Under the pieces are notes generated by a model that made no database searches, had not been told where the DNA came from, and saw nothing but the letters and a program-made list of their open reading frames with translations. Both the position numbers and the translations under genes were made by a program. DNA of 64,000 nt from Petroclostridium xylanilyticum (GTDB lineage: Bacteria > Bacillota > Clostridia > SK-Y3), in NCBI RefSeq assembly GCF_002252565.1, contig NZ_NPML01000007.1:1-64000 (forward strand), given 5' to 3'. This document shows positions 47,202 to 56,926 of the stretch, piece by piece. Within the stretch, counting starts at the first letter, position 1; every line of letters starts with the position of its first letter.

Positions 47202-48251
47202 ATGAGTAACAAATTAAAACCGATCCAATGGGAAAATGGTGTATTAAAACTGATTGACCAGACAAGGCTGCCCACCGAGTTTATTATCAATGAATACACT
47301 GACTATATTGGCGCAGCCAAAGCTATCAAAGATATGATTGTAAGAGGAGCTCCTGCTATCGGGGTTACGGCAGCTTATGGGATTGTATTGGGCGCCAGGG
47401 AATTCCGAGATAACAGCAAAGAAGTTTTTATGCAAAAAATGAATGAAGTATGTGATGTATTGCGTAATACAAGGCCGACAGCAGTAAATCTTTTTTGGGC
47501 AATAGATAGAATGTATGCTGTTCTTCAAAATAATGAAAACAAAGAAGTTGCAGACATAATCAATATCCTGGAAAAAGAGGCAAATGCCATTTATAACGAA
47601 GACGTAGAAATTAATAGAGCCATTGGCCAGTTTGGAAACAGCCTTATTCATCCCGGAGATATAATTCTTACCCATTGTAATGCCGGCGCATTGGCAACTG
47701 CTGATTTTGGTACAGCGTTGGGAGTAATTAGAGCAGCCCATGAAGCCGGAAAAAATATTTCAGTTTTTGCCGATGAGACCAGACCGTTTCTTCAAGGAGC
47801 CAGATTGACAGCATTTGAACTTCAGCATGAAGGTATCCCTGTAACGTTAATTACTGATAATATGGCAGGTCACTTCATGAAACAGAAGAAAATTAATTGT
47901 GTCATAGTAGGTGCCGATAGAATAACAACCAATGGTGATGTGGCAAATAAAATTGGTACATATAGTGTTGCAGTGCTGGCTAAAGAAAATAACATACCTT
48001 TTTATGTCGCTGCACCTATTTCGACAATTGATTTCTCTTTAGAAGATGGTGAACAAATTCCTATTGAGGAAAGGAATCCGCAGGAAGTTACTCATATAGC
48101 CGGAGTACAAATTGCACCGGAAGGGATAAAAGTAGCTAACCCGGCCTTTGATGTAACACCTAATAAATATGTAACAGCAATTATTACTGAAAAAGGTGTC
48201 ATTTACCCGCCTTACAACGAAAATATTCTCAAATTGAAAAATGAAAAATAG
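47202..48251 (+). CDS. mtnA: S-methyl-5-thioribose-1-phosphate isomerase
   Basis: 349 residues. [33 protein letters not shown] (catalytic cysteine) and [17 protein letters not shown] (catalytic aspartate) identify MtnA, related to eIF2B. It changes methylthioribose phosphate to the ribulose form. No other mtn genes are in the window, so salvage may stop here or use another route. Confidence 0.95.
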   Translation: MSNKLKPIQWENGVLKLIDQTRLPTEFIINEYTDYIGAAKAIKDMIVRGAPAIGVTAAYGIVLGAREFRDNSKEVFMQKMNEVCDVLRNTRPTAVNLFWAIDRMYAVLQNNENKEVADIINILEKEANAIYNEDVEINRAIGQFGNSLIHPGDIILTHCNAGALATADFGTALGVIRAAHEAGKNISVFADETRPFLQGARLTAFELQHEGIPVTLITDNMAGHFMKQKKINCVIVGADRITTNGDVANKIGTYSVAVLAKENNIPFYVAAPISTIDFSLEDGEQIPIEERNPQEVTHIAGVQIAPEGIKVANPAFDVTPNKYVTAIITEKGVIYPPYNENILKLKNEK

Positions 48252-48253
48252 AA

Positions 48254-48276
48254 AAAGCAGGACATTGTCCTGCTTT
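48254..48276. terminator. Bidirectional terminator between mtnA and aroB
   Basis: AAAGCAGGAC (48254-48263) pairs with GTCCTGCTTT (48267-48276) with a 3-base loop. The genes on either side converge. Confidence 0.75.
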
Positions 48277-48279
48277 ACT

Positions 48280-49425
48280 TTATGTTACATGTTCCAATGC
48301 ACTGAATATATTCTCTTTTGTAACTTCTGTAGTTTGAATCACTCTACCAATCCTAACCGGTAATATGAACTTTAGTTTATTTTTTTCTTGTTTTTTATCC
48401 CGCAGCATTTCCTCATAAACTTTATTGCAGTCGATATCTTTCACTTTTACAGGTAATCCAAATCGCTGCAACAATGACAATATTCGTTCATAGTCATTAT
48501 AAGCTAACAGATTGTTGCTATAAGCAATAAACGCTGCAGCAGCCATACCTACGGATACACACTCTCCGTGCAGCAACGAAAAATCCAATACGCTCTCGAG
48601 CGCATGGCCAATCGTATGACCAAAGTTTAATATAGCTCTCAATTCCTGTTCCGTCTCGTCCTGCTGCACTACCTGCGATTTTATGATACAATTTTTCCAT
48701 ACTACATACTTTAAAGTATTTGTATCCAGCTTAAGGATACTGTCAATGTTTTGCTCCAGGTATTCAAAAAAGTCATAATCGTAGATGACGGCATGTTTTA
48801 TTACTTCAGCCATCCCGGATATAAATTCTCTTTTAGGCAGCGTCTGCAAAACTTTTAAATTCATATATACCAGCGAGGGTTGATAAAAAGAACCGATTAT
48901 ATTTTTGCTTCCTTGATAATCTACCCCCACTTTTCCTCCCACACTGCTATCCACCTGGGCCAACAGGCTGGTAGGTACCTGCACAAACTTAATCCCACGC
49001 ATGAAAGTAGAGGCGGCAAATCCTGCGATATCCCCCGTCACCCCTCCACCTAAGGCAATTATTACAGACTTTCTATCCAATCTATGTTTTAAACATTCGT
49101 CATAAATGAGAGAAATAGTGTCGAGGTTTTTATTTTGTTCTCCTGCTTGAAAAACAAATTTATTGCATATAAATCCTTGACCGGATAACAAATGTTGAAG
49201 CTGCTCACCGTAATGATTATCTACATTCGTATCAGTAATAATCAAGACTTTAGAGGAGAAATTTTTTTCCTTTAGTATCCCGGGAAGTTTAAAAAAATCT
49301 TCTTCGAAATAAATAGGATAGCTTCTTTCTTTAAAATCCAGTACTATCTTTTCCACCGTATCACCGTCCTGCATCATTATTTCAATAAATCCATTGTCCT
49401 GGTTGAGCAACATCATGTATTTCAT
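48280..49425 (-). CDS. aroB: 3-dehydroquinate synthase
   Basis: 381 residues. The NAD-binding GGGVTGDIAGFAASTFMRG and metal-binding motifs (LNFGHTIGHALES, LLHGECVS) identify the second shikimate enzyme. The start is unclear: ATG 49425 lacks a good ribosome binding site and leaves ~30 residues more than most homologues, whose match begins near VLDFKERSYPIYF. It closes the sepF/divIVA cluster, which is unusual for a shikimate gene. Confidence 0.93.
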   Translation of the reverse strand: MKYMMLLNQDNGFIEIMMQDGDTVEKIVLDFKERSYPIYFEEDFFKLPGILKEKNFSSKVLIITDTNVDNHYGEQLQHLLSGQGFICNKFVFQAGEQNKNLDTISLIYDECLKHRLDRKSVIIALGGGVTGDIAGFAASTFMRGIKFVQVPTSLLAQVDSSVGGKVGVDYQGSKNIIGSFYQPSLVYMNLKVLQTLPKREFISGMAEVIKHAVIYDYDFFEYLEQNIDSILKLDTNTLKYVVWKNCIIKSQVVQQDETEQELRAILNFGHTIGHALESVLDFSLLHGECVSVGMAAAAFIAYSNNLLAYNDYERILSLLQRFGLPVKVKDIDCNKVYEEMLRDKKQEKNKLKFILPVRIGRVIQTTEVTKENIFSALEHVT

Positions 49426-49452
49426 GTTTTGCCGTCGGCTTCAACATTCCAC

Positions 49453-49911
49453 TCAATCCTCTATCTTGGAAGCAATGTCTTTCATCATATCCAACTGTGC
49501 ATAGATCAAGGACTCAATTTTAGCTTTAAATACGCCAAAGCTGCGTTTGAGGTCTTCATATCTATAATTAATTTTTGAAACTTCTTGATTTGCATCAGCA
49601 ATCATCTGACTTGCCTTCATTTCAGCCTCTTTTAATATATTTTCCGCTTTGGCATAAGCATTTTTCTTAATATCTTCTCCTGTGCTCTGGGCAACAAGTA
49701 AAGTATTTTGCAATGTTTCTTCAATCGCTTTATAGTGTTGGATACCCTCATTTAACACTGCAATTTTATCTTTTAATTCAATATTTTCCTTATATAACTT
49801 TTCATAGTCTTCAACTATTTTTGTAAGAAACTCCTCTACTTCCAATTCACTATAACCAAAAGGTTTTTTTCTAAACTTTTTATTTTCGATATCCAATGGT
49901 GTCAACACCAA
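49453..49911 (-). CDS. divIVA: DivIVA-domain cell-division protein
   Basis: 152 residues, no ATG; TTG 49911 or GTG 49908 are the starts. LTPLDIENKKFRKKPFGYSELEVEEFL is the DivIVA membrane-binding opening, and the remainder is coiled coil. Such proteins mark curved membranes at poles and septa. Its place after ylmH is the same as in other Firmicutes. Confidence 0.92.
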   Translation of the reverse strand: MVLTPLDIENKKFRKKPFGYSELEVEEFLTKIVEDYEKLYKENIELKDKIAVLNEGIQHYKAIEETLQNTLLVAQSTGEDIKKNAYAKAENILKEAEMKASQMIADANQEVSKINYRYEDLKRSFGVFKAKIESLIYAQLDMMKDIASKIED

Positions 49912-49921
49912 TACCAGCCCC

Positions 49922-50707
49922 CTAAATGAATCTCTTAATCGTAATATTTATTCTTCCTTTCCGGGTTATACCTCCTACAGTGTCCAGAAGCATTCTTCCA
50001 TGCCCTCTAACCGAAATAACATCCCCTTCTCTTAAAACTTGGGAAGGTGAATTGGATAATTCCCAATTAACATTTACTTTTTCAGAATGGATATAAGGTA
50101 GAACCTTACTCCTGGATTCCCCCAGCGCAACACTAAGCACCGAATCCAACCTTAATGTTGCAACTGTACCATGTATTTCTTTGTATTTTTTCTGTGGAAT
50201 TGCAACTTTTTGGATATCCACTTCTTTTAAAACAACATTACTGTTTGCAACTTTATTTAAATTCATTAAAATATATTGACTTATATCAGATACAGTAAAA
50301 ATATAACTTAACGTATCATTGATTAAAATATCACCAATTTTTTCCCTTTTTATACCCAAGGCCAGAACAGCACCCAAAAAATCTCTGTGACTCAGCTTGT
50401 TAAAATTGCTCCCCGCTGCTTCCAGTATAGATATGGGATAACATATTTCAGCAGGGCTCATATAATCAGGGAAAATTGAAATTATTTTTCTTTCAGCCTC
50501 TTCATATCCTCCCCAGCAATGTATATCAAGGCCGTTTATATTCTTTAGCTTCTGAATCAGTAGATTTTGCTGATATGGGTCTAAAAAACTTGTAAACCTT
50601 TCTTCATGATATTTTAAAGACATAACTGCTTGATCCAGTACTTTTGATACAAACAGCTTGTCCTCACTTGTTTTGAGAGTTTCCAATATTTCCTGCTTAT
50701 TAAACAC
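49922..50707 (-). CDS. ylmH: YlmH, S4-domain RNA-binding protein
   Basis: 261 residues, GTG start with AGGAG seven bases before. The S4 domain is in the C-terminal third (LRLDSVLSVALGESRSK ... VNWELSNSPSQVLREGDVISVRGHGR). YlmH is linked to septum placement and ribosome rescue in Gram-positive bacteria. Confidence 0.9.
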   Translation of the reverse strand: MFNKQEILETLKTSEDKLFVSKVLDQAVMSLKYHEERFTSFLDPYQQNLLIQKLKNINGLDIHCWGGYEEAERKIISIFPDYMSPAEICYPISILEAAGSNFNKLSHRDFLGAVLALGIKREKIGDILINDTLSYIFTVSDISQYILMNLNKVANSNVVLKEVDIQKVAIPQKKYKEIHGTVATLRLDSVLSVALGESRSKVLPYIHSEKVNVNWELSNSPSQVLREGDVISVRGHGRMLLDTVGGITRKGRINITIKRFI

Positions 50708-50716
50708 TATCGTCTC

Positions 50717-50989
50717 CTAAAATGTTATTAAAGAATCTATTAATGGTATAATCAAATATTGAATCAATAACCAGGCAACAATAGGTGAAAAATCAATCAT
50801 CATGCCTCCACCTATTGATGACCGGCTGATAAGATTCCTGATTGGGGCAAGAATAGGCTCGGTTACCTGGTATATAAACTGTAGAATAGGATTATCTCTA
50901 TTGATTGGCAACCATGAAACAATTACACGGGCAAAAATTAAATAGCCTACAATCTCCAAAAGAGTCATTAAAGAATTTCTTATCAACAT
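50717..50989 (-). CDS. yggT: YggT family membrane protein
   Basis: 90 residues from ATG 50989 (TTGGAGGAG ribosome binding site right upstream; the in-frame TTG at 51001 is part of it). Two hydrophobic segments and VSWLPINRDNPILQFIYQVTEPILAPIRNLI identify the YggT/YlmG family. Members are linked to division and nucleoid shape. Confidence 0.92.
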   Translation of the reverse strand: MLIRNSLMTLLEIVGYLIFARVIVSWLPINRDNPILQFIYQVTEPILAPIRNLISRSSIGGGMMIDFSPIVAWLLIQYLIIPLIDSLITF

Positions 50990-51001
50990 GTGCTCCTCCA
51001 A

Positions 51002-51439
51002 TTACAAATTCCAGGGAAATACCCCTTTATTTCTCAATTCATCTTTAAAGTCACCCATAATATCTACATTATATGGCGCAATTAAAAATATTCCATTTGA
51101 TACCTTTTGTATATTTCCGTCTAAAGCATAAACTGAACCACTCAAAAAATCTACAATTCTTCGTGCAACATCTTTTTCTACTTCTTCAAGATTAATGACT
51201 ACAGGCTTTTTGCTTTTAAGGTGGTCAGCAATGTCTTTGGCTTCATCAAAACTCTCGGGCTGCATTACAACCACTTTTAATTGGGTCGTGGTATGAATAT
51301 TCACAATTTTACTTTTTTTGCTTGAATGATGTGTAAAATCAGGTTCTGCCACTTCTTCTTTATGTACTGCTTCTTCTTCTAATTCCTCCTGGTTTTCAAG
51401 GCCTACAAAATTTAACACTTTATTAATTAAATTACTCAT
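51002..51439 (-). CDS. sepF: Cell-division protein SepF
   Basis: 145 residues. A short N-terminal amphipathic helix (INKVLNFVGL) and an acidic linker precede the SepF core (VVVMQPESFDEAKDIADHL ... VVINLEEVEKDVARRIVDFLSGSVYALDG). SepF anchors FtsZ at the membrane. GGGGGG precedes ATG. Confidence 0.95.
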   Translation of the reverse strand: MSNLINKVLNFVGLENQEELEEEAVHKEEVAEPDFTHHSSKKSKIVNIHTTTQLKVVVMQPESFDEAKDIADHLKSKKPVVINLEEVEKDVARRIVDFLSGSVYALDGNIQKVSNGIFLIAPYNVDIMGDFKDELRNKGVFPWNL

Positions 51440-51472
51440 AATATGATACCCCCCTAGCCAATTATAACATTA

Positions 51473-52174
51473 CTACTTATACTGGCGTTGTCCAAATATT
51501 GCTGTACCTACTCTGACAATATTTGCGCCTTCTTCTATAGCAACTTCAAAATCTCCTGTCATTCCCATAGATAAATATTCCATATCAACATTATCATACT
51601 TTTTTTGTTTTATGTCAATGGACAAATCCTTTAATTTTCTAAAATAAGGCCTGACTTCTTCAGGATCCTGTGTGTAAGGTGCAATGGTCATCAGTCCTTT
51701 TACCCTAATATTGGGTAATCTGGAAATTTCTTTTACAAACTCATCACACTGTTCCACACTGATTCCAAACTTGCTCTCTTCTCCAGCAACATTTACCTGA
51801 ATAAGTACTTCCATAATCTTGTTTATTTTTTCAGCCCTTTTGTTGACTTCCATAGCCAATTTAACACTATCGATAGAATGAATAAGGTCTACTTTATCAA
51901 CAATATATTTTACCTTGTTTGTTTGAAGATGACCTATAAGATGCCATTTTACCCCTTGAGTCCTGTCAATTAAATCATATTTTTGAATAATTTCCTGAAC
52001 TTTATTCTCACCTATATGATTTATGCCTAATTTGATGGCTTCGTTTATAATACCGGCATCTACAGTCTTAGTAACAGCAACAAGGGTTATTTCCTCAGCA
52101 TTTCTACCTGCTCTTTCAGCAGCCTGATCTATCCTGGTTCTAATATTACTAATATTATCTTTTAATTGAGTCAT
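51473..52174 (-). CDS. yggS: YggS family PLP homeostasis protein
   Basis: 233 residues. VAVTKTVD holds the PLP lysine, and LIGHLQTNK, SIDS and LSMGMTGDFEVAIEEGANIVRVGTAIFG are family signatures. It keeps vitamin B6 pools in balance. In Firmicutes it is ylmE, upstream of sepF, as here. Confidence 0.95.
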   Translation of the reverse strand: MTQLKDNISNIRTRIDQAAERAGRNAEEITLVAVTKTVDAGIINEAIKLGINHIGENKVQEIIQKYDLIDRTQGVKWHLIGHLQTNKVKYIVDKVDLIHSIDSVKLAMEVNKRAEKINKIMEVLIQVNVAGEESKFGISVEQCDEFVKEISRLPNIRVKGLMTIAPYTQDPEEVRPYFRKLKDLSIDIKQKKYDNVDMEYLSMGMTGDFEVAIEEGANIVRVGTAIFGQRQYK

Positions 52175-52184
52175 GCTATCATCC

Positions 52185-53399
52185 TTATCGAATTAATTTT
52201 CCTTCTTCAATATTATTGGATTTAGTAATAACTTCATCATATAATAACAAACCATTATCATTTAAATTATTTTCTTTTACAATAGCAAAATCATTATTTT
52301 TAAAAAGTATTTCAATCTCACGGAACCTGGCAACTCTATCCTTAATAATGTAAACGCCTGTTTTCCCGTTTTGCACTCGTACCGCCGACACAGGAATCTT
52401 AAAACCTGAATACGCTTGTTTTATTATATCAATATTTACTTTTCTTATTTCATGCATTGAGTCTATATACTTATTTGAAGATAAAACTACTACTGCTTTT
52501 CCTTTTTCCTCAGAAGATATATAGTAAACAGATGCATCAACAACTGTATTTTTTATATCCTTAAATCGCACATTTACCTTATCTCCGACTTTCAACGGAT
52601 AAATTTTTTTTGCGTCCATTAAAAATCCAATATACCATTCAAAATTATCAATGATCTTGGCAACTGGTTGTCCAACTTTTCCTTCTGTCTTGCTGTTAAA
52701 ATTAATATTGTCCAGACTTTGAAAATCCGACGGTTTAAATTCATTAATTTTTTCCGGAACTAAAATCTGTTCCATTCCGTCAATATTATAAGACAATATA
52801 CCAGATACCTCGGTAATCAAGTCCACTTTGCTGGACCTTAGCTGATTTTCATAATTTTCCTTCTCTTTTTTCAAAGCTTCTAAATTCTGTCCGCTTGCAC
52901 CTTTCTCACCGCTAATAATTAGCTTCTTATCCAGTATTTTATTGATATCTTCTTTTATCTGAAAGAGTTTAGCTGATTTATGATCATAGGAAATATTTAT
53001 AACTTCATTGATTTTATTACTAATTTGTTTTTCCAGCTTTTGTAAATCCTCTGAAAAAATATCATTTTTTGCTTGATTATTGTTAATATCAGCTATCCTT
53101 TCGTTTATTCTTTTAATTGCTTCTTGAATTTTGGGGTCTACATGGTTTTTATATACTGTAGCTACTTTTGACCCTTTTGCAATTCTTTCTCCTTCTTTAG
53201 CAATTTCATCAAAACTTCCTGCAATATTTGAATATAAAAGTTTTTCTTCTCTAATGATATATCCTGTCGTACTTTCACAATCTTCTAGTATTCCAAATTT
53301 AACAATATCAGTTCTAATTGGGGTATTTAAATAAACATATAGCGACCATAGATATAGTAAGATAACGCCAGCTAAAACTATTTTTGTAAATTTGCTCAT
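52185..53399 (-). CDS. HlyD-like membrane-anchored protein
   Basis: 404 residues. One membrane segment near the N-terminus (residues ~5-25), then lipoyl/barrel-sandwich segments and a coiled coil (residues ~90-200), a C-terminal beta-barrel region (KVGDKVNVRFKDIKN). This resembles HlyD-family adaptors that are often next to sepF in Clostridia. No partner transporter is nearby. A SigH-like promoter and an AGGAGGAG ribosome binding site precede it, suggesting expression with the division genes at stationary phase. Confidence 0.78.
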   Translation of the reverse strand: MSKFTKIVLAGVILLYLWSLYVYLNTPIRTDIVKFGILEDCESTTGYIIREEKLLYSNIAGSFDEIAKEGERIAKGSKVATVYKNHVDPKIQEAIKRINERIADINNNQAKNDIFSEDLQKLEKQISNKINEVINISYDHKSAKLFQIKEDINKILDKKLIISGEKGASGQNLEALKKEKENYENQLRSSKVDLITEVSGILSYNIDGMEQILVPEKINEFKPSDFQSLDNINFNSKTEGKVGQPVAKIIDNFEWYIGFLMDAKKIYPLKVGDKVNVRFKDIKNTVVDASVYYISSEEKGKAVVVLSSNKYIDSMHEIRKVNIDIIKQAYSGFKIPVSAVRVQNGKTGVYIIKDRVARFREIEILFKNNDFAIVKENNLNDNGLLLYDEVITKSNNIEEGKLIR

Positions 53400-53430
53400 T
53401 AATACTCCTCCTGGAAATATACATTGTATA

Positions 53431-53457
53431 TTTCTACATAAAGGCTAAAAATCCTGC
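53431..53457 (-). promoter_or_regulatory. SigH-like promoter of the HlyD/sepF operon
   Basis: On the minus strand GCAGGATTT (53457-53449), 12 bases, GTAGAAA (53437-53431). It fits RnAGGAwWW-N11-12-RnnGAAT except the last base. AAGCAGGATTTT plus TTTATGTAGAA are shared with the promoter at 2739-2766, both in sequence and spacing. Confidence 0.4.
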
Positions 53458-53507
53458 TTTATCTTAAAAAAATTATTTTTATATTTATTTTATTTACATA
53501 TTTACTG

Positions 53508-53630
53508 CTAATGATTTACATGGCAGATAAAGTCAAATCGTAAGTTCACGGTTCACGGTTCACAGCAAAAGTTATTAAATCGTTTATTACTGTAAACTGA
53601 AAGCTGTGAACCGTGAACTGTGAACTATAT
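53508..53630 (+). repeat. Dispersed palindromic element, copy 1
   Basis: About 120 bases, nearly identical (by eye 85-90 percent) to the reverse complement of 62003-62118. Within each copy GTTCACGGTTCACAGC faces GCTGTGAACCGTGAAC, so the element folds into a long hairpin. It lies between hfq and the HlyD operon, in the 288-base gap; the terminator of hfq follows at 53638-53675. Confidence 0.8.
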
Positions 53631-53637
53631 AAAATTA

Positions 53638-53675
53638 AAAAGGTCCTTGAAAATATAAGTCAAAGACCTTTTTAT
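53638..53675 (-). terminator. Terminator of hfq
   Basis: On the minus strand AAAAAGGTC pairs with GACCTTTTT over a 20-base loop-region that also pairs partly (TTTGA/TCAAG); a T-run follows. Confidence 0.8.
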
Positions 53676-53687
53676 TTTTTCCTTTAC

Positions 53688-53933
53688 TTATTCATCTTTT
53701 TCATTGCTGTTTAGCAATAAATTGACCTGTTTAGCCGGAATGATAGTAGAGATAGCATGTTTGTATACTAACTGCTGCTTACCATCCGTATCCAGCACTA
53801 CAGTAAAATTATCAAATCCTTTAACCATCCCTTTTAATTGAAAGCCATTTGTTAAGTAGATGGTTACAGGAATATGCTCCTTTCTCACTTGATTTAAAAA
53901 TACGTCCTGCAGGTTGATTGTAGTTTTGTTCAT
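53688..53933 (-). CDS. hfq: RNA chaperone Hfq
   Basis: 81 residues from ATG 53933. The Sm1 motif ([27 protein letters not shown]) and Sm2 ([11 protein letters not shown]) are complete, including the Q9-equivalent (LQDVFLNQ) and KH (YKHAIS). It binds A-rich and U-rich RNA as a hexamer. miaA lies upstream at 54081 in the same direction. Confidence 0.97.
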   Translation of the reverse strand: MNKTTINLQDVFLNQVRKEHIPVTIYLTNGFQLKGMVKGFDNFTVVLDTDGKQQLVYKHAISTIIPAKQVNLLLNSNEKDE

Positions 53934-54080
53934 CAAAATCCTCCCCTAAATATGTATAATTATATATTTATATATTGTCCCGAAAATGATGCTAATGCAA
54001 GACATTAGTTTCACTTTCAGAAATATAGTAAATGGAAAACTTATTTATTGCAGTGGTTCCATTACTCAACAATCATTATA

Positions 54081-55025
54081 CTACATTATACCAATTTCTG
54101 CTATATATTTTAGACATTTTTCTATTAGTTCTTTTTTACTATCTTCTTTATGAATATGTATCCAGTGTATCCGCTTATCTCTTCGAAACCACGTAAGCTG
54201 TCTTTTGGCATATCTGCGGGTATCCCTTTTTAATATGTCAATAGCCTGTTCAAACGTAGTCTCACCGTTGAGATAGTCTATAATTTCTTTATAGCCCAAT
54301 CCTTTCATTGAAGTCATTTCTTTGTTGTAGCCCATATCCAGCAATTTCTGCACCTCATTTACCAGCCCTTGTTCAATCATTATCTCTACTCTTTCATTAA
54401 TCCTTTGATAAAGCCATTCCCGGTCCATTGTAAGACCGATCATAGCCAGTTTATAGGGTGAAGGTTCTTTTCTCGACTCTTCCTGGTGCCTGGAAATTGG
54501 AATTCCAGTGTACTTATACACCTCAAGGGCCCGGATAATTCTTCGTGTATCATTCGTATGAAGTCTTTGCGCTGTAACAGGGTCTACTTCTTCTAACATC
54601 TTATGAAGATATTCATTTCCATTGGTTTCTGCGAGAATTTGCAGTTGATTTCTATAGTCCCAATCACATATGGTTTCAGAAAATTTAATATTGTCTGTTA
54701 CAGCATTGACATATAATCCTGTTCCTCCAACCATTATTGGAAGCTTACCTTTTGAAATAATTTCATCTATATAACGGTCAGCTAATTCTTTGTATCTTGC
54801 AACGCTAAATTCTTCATCGGGAGTAATCTCATCCAGCAAATAATGTTTTACACCTTTTCGCTCTTTTGGTGTAGCTTTTGCTGTGCCTATATCCATATAT
54901 TTATATATTTGCATTGAATCAGCGGATATAATCTCACCATTAATTTTTAATGCTAATTCAACTGATAGTCCTGTTTTTCCGACAGCTGTCGGACCTACTA
55001 TGACAATTAAAGGCTTTTGGCTCAT
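54081..55025 (-). CDS. miaA: tRNA dimethylallyltransferase MiaA
   Basis: 314 residues from ATG 55025, with GAGG nine bases ahead; ATG 55040 overlaps the mutL stop. The P-loop GPTAVGKTGLS and DSMQIYKYMDIGTAK are present. It adds a dimethylallyl group to A37 of tRNAs, which MiaB then methylthiolates; both genes are in this block. Confidence 0.95.
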   Translation of the reverse strand: MSQKPLIVIVGPTAVGKTGLSVELALKINGEIISADSMQIYKYMDIGTAKATPKERKGVKHYLLDEITPDEEFSVARYKELADRYIDEIISKGKLPIMVGGTGLYVNAVTDNIKFSETICDWDYRNQLQILAETNGNEYLHKMLEEVDPVTAQRLHTNDTRRIIRALEVYKYTGIPISRHQEESRKEPSPYKLAMIGLTMDREWLYQRINERVEIMIEQGLVNEVQKLLDMGYNKEMTSMKGLGYKEIIDYLNGETTFEQAIDILKRDTRRYAKRQLTWFRRDKRIHWIHIHKEDSKKELIEKCLKYIAEIGIM

Positions 55026-55036
55026 AGTTATCAACC

Positions 55037-56905
55037 TCATATTATACGCTTAAACTGCTTTTCTATATAATGTTTAGACATAGATATTATAATCGGCCTC
55101 CCGTGCGGGCATGTGTTGATATTATCCAACCTTAATATATCTGATACCAGCCGTTCTATTTCCTTGCTATGCATGGTTTTATTCGCTTTTATTGCTGACT
55201 TGCAAGCTATGCTATATAAGGCACGAGATTCAATATCAGTGATAATTTCTTTTTTAGAATGCTGAAGTAATTCAACGATTTCTATAAAAAGGTCTTTTAG
55301 CTCCTGCTCTTCAATAGAAACCGGAGTCTGTCTAATTACAATTGAATTATTCCCAAAATCTTCTACTTCAAACCCTATATTCTTAAAAAATTCAATATTC
55401 TCTTTTATAATTTCAATTTCAATGTTTGAAAGAGGAATTACTACAGGTATAAGCAAAGTCTGTGCGCAAACCACATGATTTCTATGCTCTACCAGCAGTT
55501 GTTCATATTTTAACCTTTCGTGAGCTGCATGCTGGTCTATTAATAATATTTCTTCGTCTTTTTGTACGATGATATAAGTATTGAAAATTTGTCCGATAAT
55601 TTTAAAATCATATAAGCTCGGAGTTTGGAGTCCGGAACGAGGGACAGCAGTTACTGACTTTGTTTCAATAGTAGTGCTATTCTTCATTTGGTATAAATCA
55701 TCAGAATTTATAGCAGGCATACTTTGTTCTGTTTTTGTATCAGTTGCAGCATCATGTTTACTATGGTATTGATAATTATTGTGTGATATTGTACTTTTAG
55801 GAATCTTTATTTCCTGTTGTATTATATCTTCTTTGATATAAATATTGCTTTTTTCATTAGCAGCAGGGACATATTCAAATATATTCTTTTTAGGTATAGT
55901 AACTTCAGGAATGTGCTTCTGGGCATATAAGGCATTTTTTACAGCCCAGTATACTGCCTGATAAACCTGCTTTTCATCGGAAAATTTTACTTCCATTTTT
56001 GTCGGGTGTACATTTACGTCAATGAATGCCGGGTTAATGTTCAAATGGAGAATAACTACCGGAAACCTGTTGACCAGCAATATATTTTTATAAGCCTCTT
56101 CAACTGCATAAGTTAGTATTTTGCTTTTTATATACCTTCCATTTATAAAAAAGCTTTGTAATCCCCGGTTTGCTCTTGCAATGTCAGCTTTACCAACCAA
56201 TCCTGCAACCTCTATTCCACCATCACAATGATCAAGAGGAATCATTGATTTTACATAGTCTTTCCCAAACAAGCTATATACACAGCTCATCAAATTATTA
56301 TCTCCCGGGGTAAAAATTATTTCTTTCCCGTTATTGATATATCTAAAAGAAATTTCCGGATGTCCCAATATCATTTTGTTTACAATATCACTTATATATC
56401 CTGCTTCGGTAGAATCTTTTTTTAAGAATTTCATCCTTGCAGGGGTATTATAAAAGAGATTCTTAACTATAATCGTCGTGCCCTGCGGGCATCCTATATC
56501 TTCCTGTTTTAAAAGTTTTCCTGCTTTTACGACTACATGGATTCCTTCATCAGAATATGAGGTTTTTGTTATTAATTCTACCTGGGAAACAGCTCCAATA
56601 CTGGCTAACGCTTCTCCTCTAAACCCTAAGGTTTCAATGTGGTCCAAATCTTCTGCAAATTGTATTTTACTTGTAGCATGGCGTTCAAAAGCTATCGCTG
56701 CATCATCTTTATCAATGCCATTTCCATTATCCGAAACCCTTATATATGTGATACCGCCATTTTTAATTTCAATGGTAATGGCTTGAGCTGCAGCATCTAT
56801 TGAATTTTCTATTAATTCCTTTACCACTGATGCAGGACGTTCAACCACTTCCCCGGCTGCAATCATATTTGCTACCTTCGGGTCCAGTATATTAATTTTC
56901 TTCAT
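55037..56905 (-). CDS. mutL: DNA mismatch repair protein MutL
   Basis: 622 residues. The GHKL ATPase has AAGEVVERPASVVKELIENSIDA and DNGNGI, GFRGEALASI; the C-terminal endonuclease region contains DQHAAHERLKYE and CPHGRP. The Asp-Gln-His-Ala motif predicts nicking activity, as in bacteria without MutH. Overlaps miaA (ATGA). Confidence 0.95.
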   Translation of the reverse strand: MKKINILDPKVANMIAAGEVVERPASVVKELIENSIDAAAQAITIEIKNGGITYIRVSDNGNGIDKDDAAIAFERHATSKIQFAEDLDHIETLGFRGEALASIGAVSQVELITKTSYSDEGIHVVVKAGKLLKQEDIGCPQGTTIIVKNLFYNTPARMKFLKKDSTEAGYISDIVNKMILGHPEISFRYINNGKEIIFTPGDNNLMSCVYSLFGKDYVKSMIPLDHCDGGIEVAGLVGKADIARANRGLQSFFINGRYIKSKILTYAVEEAYKNILLVNRFPVVILHLNINPAFIDVNVHPTKMEVKFSDEKQVYQAVYWAVKNALYAQKHIPEVTIPKKNIFEYVPAANEKSNIYIKEDIIQQEIKIPKSTISHNNYQYHSKHDAATDTKTEQSMPAINSDDLYQMKNSTTIETKSVTAVPRSGLQTPSLYDFKIIGQIFNTYIIVQKDEEILLIDQHAAHERLKYEQLLVEHRNHVVCAQTLLIPVVIPLSNIEIEIIKENIEFFKNIGFEVEDFGNNSIVIRQTPVSIEEQELKDLFIEIVELLQHSKKEIITDIESRALYSIACKSAIKANKTMHSKEIERLVSDILRLDNINTCPHGRPIIISMSKHYIEKQFKRII

Positions 56906-56926
56906 AGCGACCTCCGTAACTTTCTT

